Shown: in pieces, positions 28,063-36,356 of the stretch
Position numbering within the stretch: the first letter of the stretch is position 1
Layout: the number at the start of each line of letters is the position of its first letter
Assembly: GCA_913061415.1 (NCBI GenBank)
Contig: CAJXUD010000015.1
Coordinates: forward strand, 1 to 64,000
Direction of reading: 5' to 3'
DNA: 64,000 nucleotides
Origin: an uncultured Oleispira sp.
Lineage (GTDB): Bacteria; Pseudomonadota; Gammaproteobacteria; Pseudomonadales; Oceanobacteraceae
Position numbers and translations under genes: made by a program
Notes under the pieces: generated by a model
Seen by the model: only the letters and a program-made list of their open reading frames with translations
Told to the model about the DNA's origin: nothing
Database searches by the model: none

Positions 28063-29157
28063 TTGGAATTTTTAGCTGAATACGGCATTTTCTTATTAAA
28101 AGCACTGACTATTGTAGTTTCCATAATCCTAGTATTCGCAGGCATTGCGTCACTAGGCGGTAAGCAGAAGGCAAGCCATGATGGACACATTGCAATCAAC
28201 AAGGTTAATGATGACCTTGAAGAGTACAAAGAAACGTTAGAAGAAAGCTTGTTCGATAAAGACGAACTGAAAGAAATGGAAAAGGCTCGCGCCAAAGAAG
28301 ACAAAGAAAAAGCGAAAGCCGAAAAAGCCAAAGCAAAAGCGGATAAAAAAGCAGGCAAAACAGCGACTACTGTAGCGAAAGACGAAGAAGAAATTAAAAA
28401 ACGCGTCTTCGTATTGGATTTTGATGGCGACATTAAAGCCAGTGCAGCTGATTTGATGCGTGAAGAAATTACCGCCATTCTTACCATGGCGCGTAAAGAA
28501 GATGAAGTCGTCGTTCGCCTAGAAAGCGGCGGTGGTATGGTACATAGCTACGGCCTAGCGTCTAGCCAGCTACAGCGCATTAAAGACAAAGGCATCCCAT
28601 TAACCGTCTGCATTGATAAAGTAGCGGCCAGTGGCGGTTACATGATGGCGTGTATTGCCGACAAGATTGTATCCGCTCCGTTTGCGATTGTTGGTTCAAT
28701 TGGCGTTGTTGCTCAGTTGCCCAACTTTAGCCGCCTATTGAAAAAGCATGATGTAGATTTTGAAATGTTCACCGCTGGTGAATATAAGCGCACCGTGACC
28801 ATGTTTGGTCATAACAGCGCTAAAGCAAAAGATAAGTTCAGAGAAGATCTGGAAGAAACTCATGTATTGTTCAAAAATCACGTGACCCGTTTCCGTCCTG
28901 GTTTGAATATCGAAGAAGTCGCGACAGGTGATGTTTGGTATGGCCAAGACGCATTAGAAAACAAGCTGGTTGATGAGCTAGGCACCAGTGATGATTATCT
29001 CGTCAGTGCTTGTAATGATGCCGATGTTTTTGAAGTCAGCTACGAGTTCAAAAAAACCTTACAAGAAAAATTAGGTTTTGCCGTACAGATGGGCATCGAA
29101 AAAGCCGCGACACGCTTTTTAACCGTATTAAATGCTCAAACTCATACCAAAAGCTAA
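28063..29157 (+). CDS. sohB: Inner-membrane serine protease SohB
   Basis: This S49-family (signal peptide peptidase A-like) protease is anchored by an N-terminal membrane helix at about 8-30. A long charged linker rich in Lys/Glu/Ala (about 65-115) precedes the protease domain. The catalytic Ser lies in KVAASGGYMMAC and the Lys about 50 residues later in FTAGEYKRTVTMFG. Its 364 residues are near the E. coli 349, the linker accounting for the excess. The start is TTG with AAGG at 28051-28054. In E. coli SohB in excess suppresses loss of DegP. Confidence 0.93.
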   Translation: MEFLAEYGIFLLKALTIVVSIILVFAGIASLGGKQKASHDGHIAINKVNDDLEEYKETLEESLFDKDELKEMEKARAKEDKEKAKAEKAKAKADKKAGKTATTVAKDEEEIKKRVFVLDFDGDIKASAADLMREEITAILTMARKEDEVVVRLESGGGMVHSYGLASSQLQRIKDKGIPLTVCIDKVAASGGYMMACIADKIVSAPFAIVGSIGVVAQLPNFSRLLKKHDVDFEMFTAGEYKRTVTMFGHNSAKAKDKFREDLEETHVLFKNHVTRFRPGLNIEEVATGDVWYGQDALENKLVDELGTSDDYLVSACNDADVFEVSYEFKKTLQEKLGFAVQMGIEKAATRFLTVLNAQTHTKS

Positions 29158-29178
29158 TAATAATTTAGGATCGTTACT

Positions 29179-30204
29179 ATGACCCAGTGGCATGCGTATC
29201 GCGCAATCGAAACACAAGATGAAAAGCCTGTAGTCAAATCTTCATGGCAGTTGGTTGATGAATCTTGTCTTCCTGCGCTTGGTAAAGGCAAGGGTGAGGG
29301 CGAAGTTCTCATCAAGGTTCAATATTCATCGGTTAATTATAAAGATGCGTTGAGTGCTTCTGGTAACCGTGGCGTTACGCGCAGCTTTCCTCATACCCCA
29401 GGCATTGATGCTGCGGGTACTGTTGTCAGTGATGCGTCTGGGTTATTTAACGAAGGTGATGAAGTCGTTATATTCGGATATGACCTAGGTATGAATACCT
29501 GTGGTGGTTATGGTGAATATATTCTTGTGCCAGCGGCTTGGGTGCTGATTAAACCAGAAGAACTGTCTTTCGAAGATTCAATGCGCTGGGGAACAGCGGG
29601 TTTCACGGCGGCGTTATCCGTAGAGAAACTGCTAAAAGCCGATATCAAACCGGATGCTGGCAAAGTCATCGTTACCGGCGCCACGGGTGGTGTGGGTTCT
29701 GTTGCCGTTGCGTTACTTGCGAAGCTGGGCTTCGAAGTGGTGGCGGTAACCGGTAAGGCCAGTGCTAAAGATTGGTTGATCAACCTAGGCGCAGCCGAAG
29801 TCTTAGATCGTGCTGATCTATTACCCATGGCTCAGAAACCGATGACGCGCCCCTTGTATCAAGCAGGCATTGATACCTGTGGTGGCGACATGATTGCTGC
29901 TGTATTACCGCAGTTAAACTACGGTGGGGCGCTTACCACCTGCGGTATGGTTGCTGGTGCTGAATTTAGTGCCAGTGTCTTCCCGTTTATTTTACGCGGA
30001 GTCGACTTGTTAGGGGTTGACTCGGTAGAGATCCCACAGACGCATAAGCAATTATTGGTCAAGAAGGTGGCTAATGAATGGCAGCTGCCTGCGCTAGCAG
30101 AATTTACTCGAACCATTGGTCGCAGTGAGCTTCCCGCTGTATTGGCAGATGTTCTAGCGGGCCAAGGACAGGGGCGTTATTTACTCGACTTAGCGAAGGC
30201 TTAA
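29179..30204 (+). CDS. acuI: YhdH/AcuI-type NADPH-dependent acryloyl-CoA/quinone reductase
   Basis: This 341-residue zinc-free MDR-superfamily oxidoreductase has the YhdH/YhfP-type signature SSVNYKDALSASGNRGVTRSFPHTPGIDAAGTV and the NAD(P)-binding TGATGGVGSVAVALLAKLGFEVVAVTGK. Members reduce acryloyl-CoA to propionyl-CoA, protecting cells from a reactive product of DMSP and acrylate use. It starts 22 bp after sohB on the same strand, and its end overlaps the convergent antiporter gene by 4 bp. The exact substrate is inferred from the family. Confidence 0.87.
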   Translation: MTQWHAYRAIETQDEKPVVKSSWQLVDESCLPALGKGKGEGEVLIKVQYSSVNYKDALSASGNRGVTRSFPHTPGIDAAGTVVSDASGLFNEGDEVVIFGYDLGMNTCGGYGEYILVPAAWVLIKPEELSFEDSMRWGTAGFTAALSVEKLLKADIKPDAGKVIVTGATGGVGSVAVALLAKLGFEVVAVTGKASAKDWLINLGAAEVLDRADLLPMAQKPMTRPLYQAGIDTCGGDMIAAVLPQLNYGGALTTCGMVAGAEFSASVFPFILRGVDLLGVDSVEIPQTHKQLLVKKVANEWQLPALAEFTRTIGRSELPAVLADVLAGQGQGRYLLDLAKA

Positions 30205-31379
30205 TCTCTTCTTAGCTTATCGCTAACCGCAATGGGATTAGGGTAGTTAAAGACGACAATATAACTCGATAGTGCAAAAGTAATAATTGCGGTCGCTTGA
30301 ATCAAGAGCGACCCTTGCTCGGATAGAATTGAGCGTTCAAAGGCAACAAACGCGATCAATAACGAAAACTCACTGATCTGACCTAGGCGAAAGCCAACAT
30401 CCCAAGCCAAGGCTGGGCGCTCGCTCATGTTGCCGAGCAGATAGCGGAAAATAATCGGTTTCAGAATTAATATCGCTGACGCTAAGACCAATGCCGGCCA
30501 AATAACCTGGGATAACAGCTCTAAGTTGAAACCCGCACCCAGCGCGAAAAAGAACAAGACTAAAAAGAAATCGCGCAGAGGCTTTAGGCTAATCGCAATG
30601 TATTGCGCAATAGGGCTGGTTGCTAAGGTGACTCCGGCAATAAAAGCCCCTATTTCACGGGTTAAGCCAATCGCTTGAGCACCTTCTGCCATGGCCAAGC
30701 ACCAGCCAATCGCCAGAATAAACAAATACTCCTGAAAGCGATCAAACTTACGAATAAGCGGTAGTAGAAGCCCTTTTACCAGTAAATAACTGCCTACGGC
30801 CAATAAAGGCAAAGCGACGAAAGGGCGCCAAAGCGGGACATTAGCCGCATCTAAATCAGTACTTGTGCCTAAACTACCAATAAAAATCAGCGTAAGAATT
30901 GCGACTAAATCTTGCAGTAATAATAAGCCCACCATCAATTCGCCGACGCGCTTATGGTGTAATACTGTCGTAGGTAAGAGCTTTAGACCAATGATCGTAC
31001 TTGAAAACATCATGGCCAAGCCAATAATGAGGCTATCGAGAGTTGAGTGGTCGAACGCCAAGGCGATGCCAAAACCGACCCCAAAGAATAGGGCGCAGCT
31101 TATTAACGCCACCAGCGTTGCCTTTCTTAAAATGGTAACCAAGCTTGAGGGTTGCATATCTAAGCCGAGTAAAAATAATAAAAAGATAATGCCAATGTGA
31201 GACATTTCTTCTAATAATTGTGGAGCCTCGATCAAAGATAGACCGTAAGGCCCTACAATCGCGCCTAAGGCGATGTAAGCAATGATGATGGGTTGTTTTG
31301 TATAGAGTGCAACCGTGGCCAGTACAAGAGCACCGGTGAAGATTAAGAAAAAAGAAAAAACGAGGTCGTGGGCTACCAT
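30201..31379 (-). CDS. CPA2-family cation:proton antiporter (Kef-type membrane domain)
   Basis: This 392-residue protein has about 11-12 membrane segments forming the Na+/H+ exchanger domain of the Kef/CPA2 group. Characteristic segments are LGAIVGPYGLSLI, GIIFLLFLLGLDMQPSSL with the conserved Asp of the transport site, and GLLLLQDLVAILTLIF. The RCK/TrkA-N nucleotide-binding domain found in KefB/KefC is absent, so this is a membrane-domain-only version. It probably exports Na+ or K+ against protons. Confidence 0.88.
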   Translation of the reverse strand: MVAHDLVFSFFLIFTGALVLATVALYTKQPIIIAYIALGAIVGPYGLSLIEAPQLLEEMSHIGIIFLLFLLGLDMQPSSLVTILRKATLVALISCALFFGVGFGIALAFDHSTLDSLIIGLAMMFSSTIIGLKLLPTTVLHHKRVGELMVGLLLLQDLVAILTLIFIGSLGTSTDLDAANVPLWRPFVALPLLAVGSYLLVKGLLLPLIRKFDRFQEYLFILAIGWCLAMAEGAQAIGLTREIGAFIAGVTLATSPIAQYIAISLKPLRDFFLVLFFFALGAGFNLELLSQVIWPALVLASAILILKPIIFRYLLGNMSERPALAWDVGFRLGQISEFSLLIAFVAFERSILSEQGSLLIQATAIITFALSSYIVVFNYPNPIAVSDKLRRD

Positions 31380-31492
31380 GAATGCTCCTGCGGGTTGCCG
31401 TACGCGAATTTAAAAACGTAGCGGGAAAGGCATGCCTGCAATTTTAGGCTGTTTTACCCTCACGACACAGAATTATCATAAATGTCAAAGAC

Positions 31493-31520
31493 AAAAAAGG
31501 CCAAGTAAATGGCCTTTTTT
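31493..31520. terminator. Bidirectional rho-independent terminator
   Basis: AAAAAAGGCC/GGCCTTTTTT stem with an 8-nt loop, 39 bp after the DUF934 gene on the minus strand and before the antiporter start. Confidence 0.9.
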
Positions 31521-31558
31521 GTGGGATGAGTCGTTATAAACGACGACTATCACGATCA

Positions 31559-32062
31559 CTAGCCACGACGACGATACAGTGGACGCGTATCGTTGACGTC
31601 ACCTTGATAAGGTGCAGAGAAGGTTTCAAAGCCCTTAACCGCTAACTCAAGGTCTTGATCTTCACGCATTGCCATAGCATTGAAGCCACAGCGCATCATG
31701 AAGAACAACTGATCGAACAAAACGTCACCGACAGAGCGAAGCTGACCAGTGAAGCCATAGCGTTCGCGCAATAAGCGCGCTGCAGAATAGCCACGGCCAT
31801 CAGCAAACTTAGGGAATTCAACGTTGATCAAGGCAAAACCTTGGCTATCAGCGGCTAATAAATCAGCGGTATCACCGGCGTTTAACTGAATACCTAAAGT
31901 GCCTGCATCACGCTTAGTGATTAACGCATCTTTATCAGCGCCTTCGGCAGCCGCCCAGCGGCTAAAGTTAATCACTTCGTTATTATCAGACAAGGCAGCA
32001 TCGTCAGCTACTAAGGTCCAATCATCATTGGCGATTTGTTTATCTAAAATAATCTGAGTCAT
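31559..32062 (-). CDS. DUF934 protein, sulfite-reductase partner
   Basis: This 167-residue cytoplasmic protein is of the DUF934 family, normally encoded directly after the siroheme sulfite reductase, as here (14 bp gap). Family features are FPKFADGRGYSAARLLRERYGFTGQLRSVGDVLFDQLFFMMRCGFNAMAMRED. It is thought to assist sulfite reduction, possibly in electron supply, but no biochemical role is established. It forms an operon with the gene at 32077-33759. Confidence 0.9.
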   Translation of the reverse strand: MTQIILDKQIANDDWTLVADDAALSDNNEVINFSRWAAAEGADKDALITKRDAGTLGIQLNAGDTADLLAADSQGFALINVEFPKFADGRGYSAARLLRERYGFTGQLRSVGDVLFDQLFFMMRCGFNAMAMREDQDLELAVKGFETFSAPYQGDVNDTRPLYRRRG

Positions 32063-32076
32063 GAGAGATCCTTAGT

Positions 32077-33759
32077 TTATGCCTTAGTCGCGGTTGCTTT
32101 AACTGGAGTAGGGTACGCTGCCGCTTTAAAAGGAGCCATGCCGATACGACGGAATGTCTCAATAAAGCTTTCACCTTCGATACGCTCAGAAACATACACA
32201 TCTAAAATAATGCGCACAATATCAACCATACGATCACGAGCAAAAGAAGGGCCTAAGATCTTACCAACAGACGCGTCTTCACCGGAAGCGCCGCCAAGTG
32301 ATACTTGATAGAACTCTTCGCCTTTCTTATCAACACCCAAAATGCCGATATTACCGATATGGTGGTGACCACAGGCGTTCATGCAACCAGAAATGTTCAG
32401 GTCGATCTCACCCAAGTCATGCAGATAATCTAAATCATCAAAGGCATTCTGAAGGGCTTCGGCAATCGGCAATGATTTAGCATTGGCCAAGGCACAGAAG
32501 TCGCCACCAGGGCAGCAAATCATATCGGTCAATAGACCCAGTGTTGGCGTCGCTAAGCCTAAGGCTTTTGCTTCCTTCCAAAGGTTATACAATTTAGCTT
32601 GCTCAACATCGGCTAATACCAAGTTTTGCTGGTGCGTAGAGCGTGCTTCGCCAAAGCTGTATTTGTCGGCTAGATCAGCAACGGCAAATAACTGACCATC
32701 AGTCACATCACCCGGCGCGGTGCCTTTTTGCTTAAGCGCAAACGTCACAACAGAATAACCCGACTTCTTGTGCGCACGAACGTTACGTTCAACCCAGCGC
32801 GAAAAAGCGGTATCCGTTGCAAGTGCATCGGTATAGCTCGTTGGATTTGCTTCAAGTGCCAAGTAATCTGGCTCAGTGAAGTGAGACTTAACACGCTCAA
32901 GTTCTTCTTTCGGTAATTTGCCATCACCGTCTTTAAGATGTTCCCACTCGGCTTCAACCAATTCACTAAAACGTTCAACGCCTAGAGCTTTCACTAAAAT
33001 TTTAATACGTGCCTTGTACTTATTGTCGCGACGACCAAACTGGTTGTATACGCGCACAATGGCATCAAGGTAGGTTAATAAATCTTCTTCTGGTAAGAAT
33101 TCACGCACAACAGAAGAAAGAATAGGCGTACGACCTAAACCACCCCCAGCAAATACGCGATACCCTAGCTCACCTTGTTCATTACGAATAATCTGAACCG
33201 CAACATCATGCATGCGTGTTGCTGCACGGTCAGCGCCTTCTACGGCGTTAACGGCAATCTTGAACTTACGTGGCAAGAAAGCAAATTCTGGGTGGAAAGT
33301 AGACCACTGACGAATAATTTCGCAATAAGGGCGAGGGTCCACCAGCTCTTCAGCAATCACACCGGCATATTCATCGGTCGTAGTATTACGAATACAGTTA
33401 CCACTGGTCTGAACCGCGTGCATCTGAACTTCCGCCAACTTACCCAAAATCTCTGGGCATTCTTCAAGCTTAGGCCAATTGAATTGGAAGTTTTGACGGG
33501 TACTTACGTGGGCATAGCCGCGATCGTAATCACGGGCCACTTCGGCCAACTTGCGCAATTGCTTACTATTAAGCATGCCGTAAGGCACAGCAATACGCAG
33601 CATCGGTGCATAGCGCTGAATGTAGATGCCGTTTTGTAGGCGTAAAGGCAAGAATTCTTCTTCTGGAATCTTACCGTCTAAATAGCGGTCCATTTGGTTT
33701 TGGAACTGCGCAACGCGCTCATTAATGATGCGTTGGTCGAAATCGTCGTATACGTACAT
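32077..33759 (-). CDS. cysI: Sulfite/nitrite reductase hemoprotein (CysI-type, ferredoxin-like class)
   Basis: This enzyme reduces sulfite to sulfide in assimilation, with siroheme coupled to [4Fe-4S]. The cluster cysteines are in CCPGGDFCALANAK and SGCMNACGHHHIGN. Family segments include LRLQNGIYIQR, QFNWP and GNCIRNTTTDEYAG. I start at ATG 33759 (MYVYDDFDQR, 560 residues), the conserved N-terminus; an in-frame upstream start at 33825 adds 22 unlikely residues. No flavoprotein (CysJ) gene is adjacent, consistent with a single-subunit Pseudomonas-type enzyme. CysB, encoded at 44267, is the likely regulator. Confidence 0.93.
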   Translation of the reverse strand: MYVYDDFDQRIINERVAQFQNQMDRYLDGKIPEEEFLPLRLQNGIYIQRYAPMLRIAVPYGMLNSKQLRKLAEVARDYDRGYAHVSTRQNFQFNWPKLEECPEILGKLAEVQMHAVQTSGNCIRNTTTDEYAGVIAEELVDPRPYCEIIRQWSTFHPEFAFLPRKFKIAVNAVEGADRAATRMHDVAVQIIRNEQGELGYRVFAGGGLGRTPILSSVVREFLPEEDLLTYLDAIVRVYNQFGRRDNKYKARIKILVKALGVERFSELVEAEWEHLKDGDGKLPKEELERVKSHFTEPDYLALEANPTSYTDALATDTAFSRWVERNVRAHKKSGYSVVTFALKQKGTAPGDVTDGQLFAVADLADKYSFGEARSTHQQNLVLADVEQAKLYNLWKEAKALGLATPTLGLLTDMICCPGGDFCALANAKSLPIAEALQNAFDDLDYLHDLGEIDLNISGCMNACGHHHIGNIGILGVDKKGEEFYQVSLGGASGEDASVGKILGPSFARDRMVDIVRIILDVYVSERIEGESFIETFRRIGMAPFKAAAYPTPVKATATKA

Positions 33760-34016
33760 AGCTTTCCGAGTTATTAAGCCATTGGGAGTTATTGGCGGCA
33801 AATGTACCAAAAAATCCTTATGCAAAAAACCACTATTTCTCTATATGTACATAACTAAAGAGAATAGATGGCGTAATCGTTGTCGTTAAAAGAGGCTAAA
33901 AGAAGCCTCTACGTGTGAGTAGAGCAAGGTTTAAGCGGACTGCGGCAATGCAAGTATGGCGTGATTAAGCGGACGTTTTATTGCACAAATAATTAACTGA
34001 CCACATCAAATAATCA

Positions 34017-34775
34017 TTACTTTAAATGAGCGGAATCGATTGCGGATTGGATTTTATCTGGAAAATCACTGAAAACTGCATCTAAACCTTGATCAAATAG
34101 ATTCAAAGCCAGCGCCTCGTCATTAATGGTGAAAGCCAAAATTTTATAGCCTGCCGCTTTAATGGCTGATACCTGAGCAACATCAAAAAAGGACTGATGA
34201 ATATGTAAACCAGCACAATCAAGATGCTCAAGGCGTTCTTGCCAAGCTTTTGGGATAGCAGAAACATTATAGCCGCGAGCAATTTCTGGCCAGAGTGACT
34301 TGGCGCTGACCAGGGCAAAATAACTGAAGCTGCTAAAAAGTAACGGCAGATCTTTTGGCCAATGCTGTTTAAGTACATCAATGCTGGCTTCAATGGTTTC
34401 TTCTTCCAAACCCTCGCAAGGCTTAAGCTCCAAATTGAGCCCCATCCCGTATTGGCTGATAACCTCAATGGCTTCTAATAACGTTGGAATGGTCTCTTGG
34501 TGATATTTATCATGCTTCCAAGAGCCCGCATCAAGTTTTTTTAGGTCAGTCAGAGGTGTCTTATAAATTAAGCCTTCGCCATTGGTTGTGCGCGCTAAAC
34601 TGTCATCATGAAAGATAACAGGAGTGCCATCACCGCTTAACATAACGTCAATTTCTACCCACTTAGCTCCTTGCTGACCCGCTAAATGCAAACTGGCAAG
34701 AGTATTCTCAGGGGCGATACCACTGCTGCCACGATGAGCAATAACTTTGGGTAAACTTGAATACGCTGACTTCAT
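34017..34775 (-). CDS. Glycerophosphodiester phosphodiesterase
   Basis: This 252-residue UgpQ-type GDPD-family enzyme hydrolyses glycerophosphodiesters from phospholipid turnover to glycerol-3-phosphate and an alcohol. The active-site pattern is complete: IAHRGSSGIAPENTLAS near residue 12, VEIDVMLSGDGTPVIFHDDSLARTTNG with the metal-binding Glu/Asp and second His, and NLELKP near 116. No signal peptide is seen, so it is cytoplasmic like UgpQ rather than periplasmic like GlpQ. Confidence 0.92.
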   Translation of the reverse strand: MKSAYSSLPKVIAHRGSSGIAPENTLASLHLAGQQGAKWVEIDVMLSGDGTPVIFHDDSLARTTNGEGLIYKTPLTDLKKLDAGSWKHDKYHQETIPTLLEAIEVISQYGMGLNLELKPCEGLEEETIEASIDVLKQHWPKDLPLLFSSFSYFALVSAKSLWPEIARGYNVSAIPKAWQERLEHLDCAGLHIHQSFFDVAQVSAIKAAGYKILAFTINDEALALNLFDQGLDAVFSDFPDKIQSAIDSAHLK

Positions 34776-34841
34776 AAAATAGAGGCCTAATGATTAATAA
34801 ATCGTATGGCTGGATTCTAAGCGCTCAAATATAAAATGCTA

Positions 34842-36308
34842 TTAAAATCTTTCCGACGTCCAGCTTCGTCTTCTCCATAAAGCCGCATACAAAACAGAAG
34901 AACTAATACGCTGTAAGGTTTGAATAGACCAAATACCCAATAAGCCTAATCCTAAAATGGGGCCGACCAAATACGCGAGAGGCAATAACAAGCACCATTG
35001 CATGACAAAGTTAATCGCCAGTACCTTACGACTTGCACCAGCACCGAGCAAAGCCTGTGTCAAAACCATTGCGGTCACTTCAAAAATAATACTAATACCG
35101 GTAATTTGAAGGGGGATCGTACCGAGTGCAATGAGGTGCGCATCATTCGTAAAGAGCCTTAAGATAGAATCCGCAAACAGCGCAATGGGGAAGCCTAATA
35201 ACAGCATAAGAAACATGGCCAAGCGCACAACTTCCCAACCCCATTGATACGCATTTTCAGCGTTATTCGCTCCTAAAGAGTGGCTAACCAAACTGGTGGC
35301 TGCAATACCGAGGCCGACACTTGGCAAAATCAATAACAGCGCTAGATTAATAAGGATGTGGCCAATCGCTTGCTCATCACTGCCAACAAGCCCGATGATC
35401 ATAAACAAAACACTGACCCCTAAAGAAAAGAAAACCTGCTGCAGCGAGTTAGGTAATGCCAAGCGCGCAAGCCTTATCATCATGTCTTTGCTAGGGATAT
35501 GAAGACTGAAACCATGATGGCCAGCCTTATTTAGTGTAGAAAATAAGTAGATGAACATGCCAAAGAAGAGCGCAAAACACGTCCCCATGCCCGAGCCAAC
35601 AGCCCCATAAGCTGGAATCGATAGGCTGGGCAGGCCGAATATAAAAAGGTAGCTTAATACAACGTTCGCGGTATGCATCCAGAGTAAAACTTTAAGATAG
35701 GCTTTGGTTTCACCAATTCCCGCCCAATAGCCTCGAAAACAGAAGTTGAATGCAACGGCAATAATGGCCAGTGTGCGCCACTCAAAATAAGGCTGAGCAA
35801 TGGCCAGAACCGCAGGGTCAGAGCTGAACAGTCCCATTAGTTGACCACTGAATAGCAAAAACAGAAGGGTGATAGGAATAGCAGCAAGTCCACCCATGAT
35901 CAACCCAGCCATCAGTGGCTTTCCAGCTTTTTCAGCCTGTTTAGCGCCCATGTGGCGTGAAACTAAGGTTTGAACGGCGGCGGAGAGCCCCATAACCAGA
36001 GATACTGCAAGAAAAGACGCATAGCTACCAATGCCAACGCCAGCCAATGCGGCAGAGCCCAAATTACCCACCATTGCCGCATCAACAAGATTTATGATGC
36101 TTTGCGAGAGCATGCCCATGATGATGGGAATGCTGATGGTTAAAATACGAGATAGGCGATCACTAGAGATATGCAGTGCGCGACCTAAAGTGAGAGTGAA
36201 AAAATTAATAGTGTTTGGCCGTTTGTTGAAAGAGAACTGAACTGCTAAATAAGCACTGCTGAATAAAATCGATGAATAGAGGCAGGCATTAGAAAAATAG
36301 GCTCGCAT
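34842..36308 (-). CDS. MATE-family efflux transporter
   Basis: This 488-residue protein has twelve membrane segments in two six-helix halves, the first starting around LTISIPIIMGMLSQSIINLVDAAMVGNLG, diagnostic of MATE transporters of the DinF-like group. Such proteins export cationic drugs or metabolites using Na+ or H+. The start is uncertain: the only upstream ATG (36308) lies in a terminator hairpin and gives a 48-residue N-terminal extension, while the next Met would cut the first helix. No TTG or GTG intervenes, so a rare start or an upstream-loaded ribosome is possible. Confidence 0.85.
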   Translation of the reverse strand: MRAYFSNACLYSSILFSSAYLAVQFSFNKRPNTINFFTLTLGRALHISSDRLSRILTISIPIIMGMLSQSIINLVDAAMVGNLGSAALAGVGIGSYASFLAVSLVMGLSAAVQTLVSRHMGAKQAEKAGKPLMAGLIMGGLAAIPITLLFLLFSGQLMGLFSSDPAVLAIAQPYFEWRTLAIIAVAFNFCFRGYWAGIGETKAYLKVLLWMHTANVVLSYLFIFGLPSLSIPAYGAVGSGMGTCFALFFGMFIYLFSTLNKAGHHGFSLHIPSKDMMIRLARLALPNSLQQVFFSLGVSVLFMIIGLVGSDEQAIGHILINLALLLILPSVGLGIAATSLVSHSLGANNAENAYQWGWEVVRLAMFLMLLLGFPIALFADSILRLFTNDAHLIALGTIPLQITGISIIFEVTAMVLTQALLGAGASRKVLAINFVMQWCLLLPLAYLVGPILGLGLLGIWSIQTLQRISSSVLYAALWRRRSWTSERF

Positions 36309-36326
36309 CGAGTGACGGCGCGAGCC
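36300..36326. terminator. Terminator hairpin downstream of metH
   Basis: Arms GGCTCGC (36300-36306) and GCGAGCC (36320-36326) are flanked by T-tracts in both orientations. It lies 30 bp beyond the metH stop. Its left arm includes a base of the annotated MATE start codon. Confidence 0.75.
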
Positions 36327-36356
36327 CTTTTTGCCTAAGAGGCTAAGTTAATGAGA

